From NCBI GenBank assembly GCA_014896635.1, contig JADBKA010000107.1, forward strand, positions 1-15,580: DNA of 15,580 nt. Direction: 5' to 3'. Source of the DNA: Ktedonobacteraceae bacterium (GTDB taxonomy: Bacteria; Chloroflexota; Ktedonobacteria; Ktedonobacterales; Ktedonobacteraceae). Both the position numbers and the translations under genes were made by a program. A model generated the notes under the pieces. The model was given only the letters and a program-made list of their open reading frames with translations, made no database searches and was not told the origin of the DNA. This document shows, piece by piece, positions 13,905-15,580 of the stretch (the stretch's first letter is position 1; each line of letters starts with the position of its first letter).

Positions 13905-14124
13905 GTCAATGACCCCCTCCTGAAGGAGGAGGCTTGCAAGAGCCTTCGTTGACTAGTCTTGGCCCTCTTTGGAGGGCTCCGTTCACCCGGTCAGGACACC
14001 CTCCGGTGCTTGCTCTAGCCGGTTGCTCTGTCGCTGGTGATTAAAAGACCTGAGAGGAAGGGTCGGTGTTGCCGGTAAGACAAGCCGGGAGAACGTTGAC
14101 GAAGAGCACCAGACATCTGAAAGG
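13905..14124 (+). ncRNA. omega-RNA (HEARO RNA) of the IscB element
   Basis: Structured region directly upstream of iscB, where HEARO/omega-RNAs are encoded. Helices seen: GTCAATGA (13905-13912) with TTCGTTGAC (13945-13953, one G-U pair) closes a junction. It holds CCTCC/GGAGG with a TGAA loop (13916-13929) and GGCTT/GAGCC with a GCAA GNRA loop (13931-13944). Then come GCCCTC/GAGGGC (13962-13967, 13972-13977), CACC/GGTG (13997-14008), GACC/GGTC (14047-14064) and CCGG/CCGG (14072-14088). Long-range partners are CTGGTG (14034-14039) with CACCAG (14107-14112), and CTTCGT (13944-13949) with ACGAAG (14099-14104), which may form a pseudoknot or switch. In known IscB systems the guide is the sequence 5' of the scaffold and sets the cleavage target. 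The exact 5' and 3' ends are inferred; the scaffold may run into the start of the ORF. Confidence 0.75.
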
Positions 14125-15177
14125 ATGGTAAACGTTTTGTTCGTTTACATGGTCAATTGTCATGGACAACCTTTAATGCCCTGCTCCCCACGCAAGGCCC
14201 GCCTCCTCTTAAAGGCGGGCAAGGCAAAAATTGTCAAAATGGTTCCCTTCACCCTCCAGCTGCTCTATGGCAGTAGTGGCTACAAACAGGAGGTGGCTTT
14301 AGGGATTGATGCTGGCACCCAGCACATCGGGGTCTGCGCGACGACGGAAAAGACGGTGTTGTTTGAGGCGGAAGTGCAACCTCGAACGGATATCCAGGAA
14401 CTTCTCGCAACGCGGCGACAGTTTCGCCGGGCCAGAAGGAAGCGGAAAACGCGGTACCGTCAGGCCCGGTTTCAGAATAGAAAGAAGCCCCAGGGGTGGT
14501 TGGCCCCATCCGTCCGACACAAAGTTGATGCCCATCTCAAGGTTATCAAGCTGGTCCACAAGCTTTTGCCCGTGAGGAGGATTACGATAGAGGTGGCCCA
14601 GTTTGATATCCAGAAGATCCGCAACCCGGATATCGAAGGGGAGGGCTACCAGCAGGGGCCACAACTTGGCTTCTGGAATGTGCGAGAGTACGTCTTGTTC
14701 CGTGATGGGCATGCCTGCCAATGGTGCAAAGGGAAATCAAAGGACAGGATTCTCAACGTGCATCACATCGAGTCCAGAAAGACTGGTGGGGATCGGCCCG
14801 ATAACCTGATCACCCTGTGCGAAACGTGCCATGATCTGATCCACCGGACGCACCAGGAATACAAGATTACCAGGAAGCGTCATGGGTTCCGGGATGCCAC
14901 TCAAATGGGCATCATCCGTTGGAAGATCTACGAACAAGCCAGGGCCTCGTTTCCTCATGTCCATCTGACCTATGGATATATCACGAAGCAGACGCGGATT
15001 GAACACGGGTTAGAGAAGTCCCATGTCGTCGATGCCCGGTGCATTAGTGGGCATCCCCTGGCCGCTTCTGATGGAACCTGGCACCTGGTGAAGTTCATTC
15101 GGCGCAACAACCGGCAGCTGCATAAGGCCACGATCCGCAAAGGGGGCAAACGGCAACGCAACACGGCTCCCAAATAG
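14125..15177 (+). CDS. iscB: IscB RNA-guided nuclease, ended early by an in-frame amber codon
   Basis: IscB is the omega-RNA-guided DNA nuclease family from which Cas9 arose. Domains in order: PLMP domain (PLMPCSPRKARLLL, 16-29), RuvC-I GIDAGTQHIGV (D62), Arg-rich bridge helix (about 97-120), RuvC-II ITIEVAQFD (E156), HNH about 185-250 and RuvC-III SHVVDA (H300, D303). The HNH carries zinc-knuckle pairs CQWC (198/201) and CETC (232/235) and the HHIE active site (H213, H214). All expected catalytic residues are present. The frame stops at a TAG (15175-15177) just after the basic RRNNRQLHKA...NTAPK stretch. In full-length relatives the sequence continues into the target-adjacent-motif interaction domain, and that domain is still readable downstream. 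The 350-residue product would keep both nuclease sites but lose TAM contacts. The ATG at 14125 abuts GAAAGG with almost no spacing, so TTG 14137 is an alternative start. Confidence 0.92.
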   Translation: MVNVLFVYMVNCHGQPLMPCSPRKARLLLKAGKAKIVKMVPFTLQLLYGSSGYKQEVALGIDAGTQHIGVCATTEKTVLFEAEVQPRTDIQELLATRRQFRRARRKRKTRYRQARFQNRKKPQGWLAPSVRHKVDAHLKVIKLVHKLLPVRRITIEVAQFDIQKIRNPDIEGEGYQQGPQLGFWNVREYVLFRDGHACQWCKGKSKDRILNVHHIESRKTGGDRPDNLITLCETCHDLIHRTHQEYKITRKRHGFRDATQMGIIRWKIYEQARASFPHVHLTYGYITKQTRIEHGLEKSHVVDARCISGHPLAASDGTWHLVKFIRRNNRQLHKATIRKGGKRQRNTAPK

Positions 15178-15384
15178 GTCCACGGGTTTCGCCTCTTTGA
15201 TGGTGTGCGGTATCAGGGCAGGACCGGTTTTATCTTTGGGCGGCGGAGTTCAGGCTATTTTGATCTGCGTACCCTCTCCGGGGAAAAGATCCATGCCAGC
15301 GCGAGCGCTCGCGTGCTCAAAGTCATCCAGCGGGCAAGTGCCTGCTTAGTGGAAAGGAGGGGCGGCATTCCTCCCACCCGATAA
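15178..15384 (+). pseudogene. C-terminal TAM-interaction region of IscB, cut off by the amber codon
   Basis: In the same frame as iscB, immediately after the TAG, 68 codons remain open to a TAA at 15382-15384. They encode HGFRLFDGVRYQGRTGFIFG, then RRSSGYFDLRTLSGEKIHAS, then a basic tail ending GGIPPTR. This is the characteristic C-terminus of compact IscB proteins. With it, the protein would be 419 residues, a normal length for the group. There is no start codon with a ribosome site at the head, so separate translation is unlikely. Only readthrough or suppression of the UAG would restore it. Just one codon is changed, so the event looks recent or is a sequence error. Confidence 0.85.
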
Positions 15385-15406
15385 TCAGGGCGGGTATCCT
15401 GCCGCC
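15356..15406. repeat. palindromic right end of the IscB element
   Basis: Nested inverted repeats: GGCGGC (15361-15366) with GCCGCC (15401-15406), GGAGG (15356-15360) with CCTCC (15370-15374), and a 6-bp stem 15389-15394 with 15398-15403 around a TAT loop (one G-T pair). Subterminal hairpins of this kind are recognised by Y1 transposases in IS200/IS605 elements. The left part overlaps the last IscB codons. Confidence 0.5.
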
Positions 15407-15412
15407 AACGTC

Positions 15413-15547
15413 ATGAAACTGAACCATGTCAATCTCACAGTTACCGACGTGACAGCCGCCGCCCAGTTTCTCGAAACGTATTTCGGGTTACGCAATCAGG
15501 GTGGTAACAAAGGGTCGCTGACAGAAGCCATTTTTACTGATCTATGA
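15413..15547 (+). pseudogene. 5' fragment of a VOC (glyoxalase/bleomycin-resistance) gene
   Basis: A 44-codon frame begins MKLNHVNLTVTDVTAAAQFL, then ETYFGLRNQGGNKGS. This is the typical first beta-alpha unit of a single-domain VOC protein, including the conserved His of LNHVNL. The similarity ends at about residue 34 and a stop follows; the other two frames do not continue it within the window. Full VOC proteins of this type have about 120-130 residues, so most of the gene is missing. There is no ribosome site ahead: the right end of the IscB element reaches to within about 6 bp of the ATG. The element may have separated the gene from its expression signals before it decayed. Confidence 0.6.
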
Positions 15548-15553
15548 TATACT
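15545..15553 (+). promoter_or_regulatory. possible extended -10 near the window end
   Basis: TGATATACT at 15545-15553 fits an extended -10 element for a gene beyond the window. No clear -35 box is present. Very short evidence. Confidence 0.2.
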
Positions 15554-15580
15554 TTCCCTATCTTTTGGACAAAGATATGA

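Larger units (their letters stand above)
13905..15406 (+). mobile_element. IscB/HEARO element of the IS200/IS605-related group, non-autonomous
   Basis: The unit consists of an omega-RNA with terminal hairpins, the iscB gene, and a palindromic right end (15356-15406). It has the layout of IscB elements, which move in the IS200/IS605 manner. No TnpA (Y1 transposase) gene is present, so movement would need a transposase in trans. The left edge lies at or near 13905-13913 and the right edge at about 15406-15412. An ATGA tetranucleotide sits next to each edge (13909-13912 and 15413-15416). Boundaries are inferred without an empty site for comparison. Confidence 0.6.

Noticed and set aside
13885..14124. 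CRISPR array or tracrRNA associated with the IscB gene
   Set aside because: No repeated units with spacers are present; the structured region fits an omega-RNA.
13589..15580. TnpA (Y1 transposase) accompanying iscB
   Set aside because: No frame with the HUH motif or of suitable length is found on either strand within the window.

Overview
The window reads as a piece of a GC-rich bacterial chromosome, probably from Chloroflexota and most likely a Ktedonobacteria-like lineage. This is inference: it rests on the overall protein flavour, a SecD/SecF pair with a Pro/Thr/Ala-rich extracytoplasmic linker, and an IscB/HEARO element of the kind abundant in Ktedonobacter. No rRNA, tRNA or CRISPR array is visible.

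Left part (1-3651, + strand): the 3' part of an alpha/beta hydrolase gene, then a polyphosphate-type cluster. It comprises a Ppx/GppA phosphatase fused to half a CHAD domain, an overlapping small CHAD protein, and a protein resembling the detached HD domain that usually ends Ppx/GppA enzymes. The three look co-transcribed from a promoter near 707-748. Together they make one split Ppx-CHAD-HD system, and the HD motif carries Asn in place of Asp.

Middle (3696-9007, - strand): a two-domain VOC/glyoxalase-like protein lies downstream of secD-secF, probably in one operon. Upstream of secD is a type I phosphodiesterase/alkaline-phosphatase-superfamily gene. Its last conserved motif is out of frame, which indicates a frameshift near the 3' end.

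The divergent region 9008-9406 holds a palindrome at the phosphodiesterase promoter, a possible 54-residue ORF, and a strong promoter with overlapping palindromic operators. This promoter drives a TetR regulator, followed by a DUF2269 membrane protein (9467-10656, + strand).

Next on the - strand come a decayed fragment of a D-Ala-D-Ala-carboxypeptidase-like gene, a cardiolipin-synthase-like PLD protein with two intact HKD motifs, and a 6-phosphofructokinase with its own terminator. The kinase has the Asp/Lys signature usually found in pyrophosphate-dependent enzymes.

The right end is the most interesting part: an IscB (RNA-guided nuclease ancestral to Cas9) preceded by a roughly 220-nt structured region that fits its omega-RNA (HEARO RNA). 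The RuvC and HNH catalytic residues are intact. An in-frame amber codon at 15175-15177 cuts off the C-terminal target-adjacent-motif-interaction region, which remains open and recognisable to 15384. A palindromic right end follows, and a VOC gene fragment begins only a few bases beyond it. No TnpA is present in the window.
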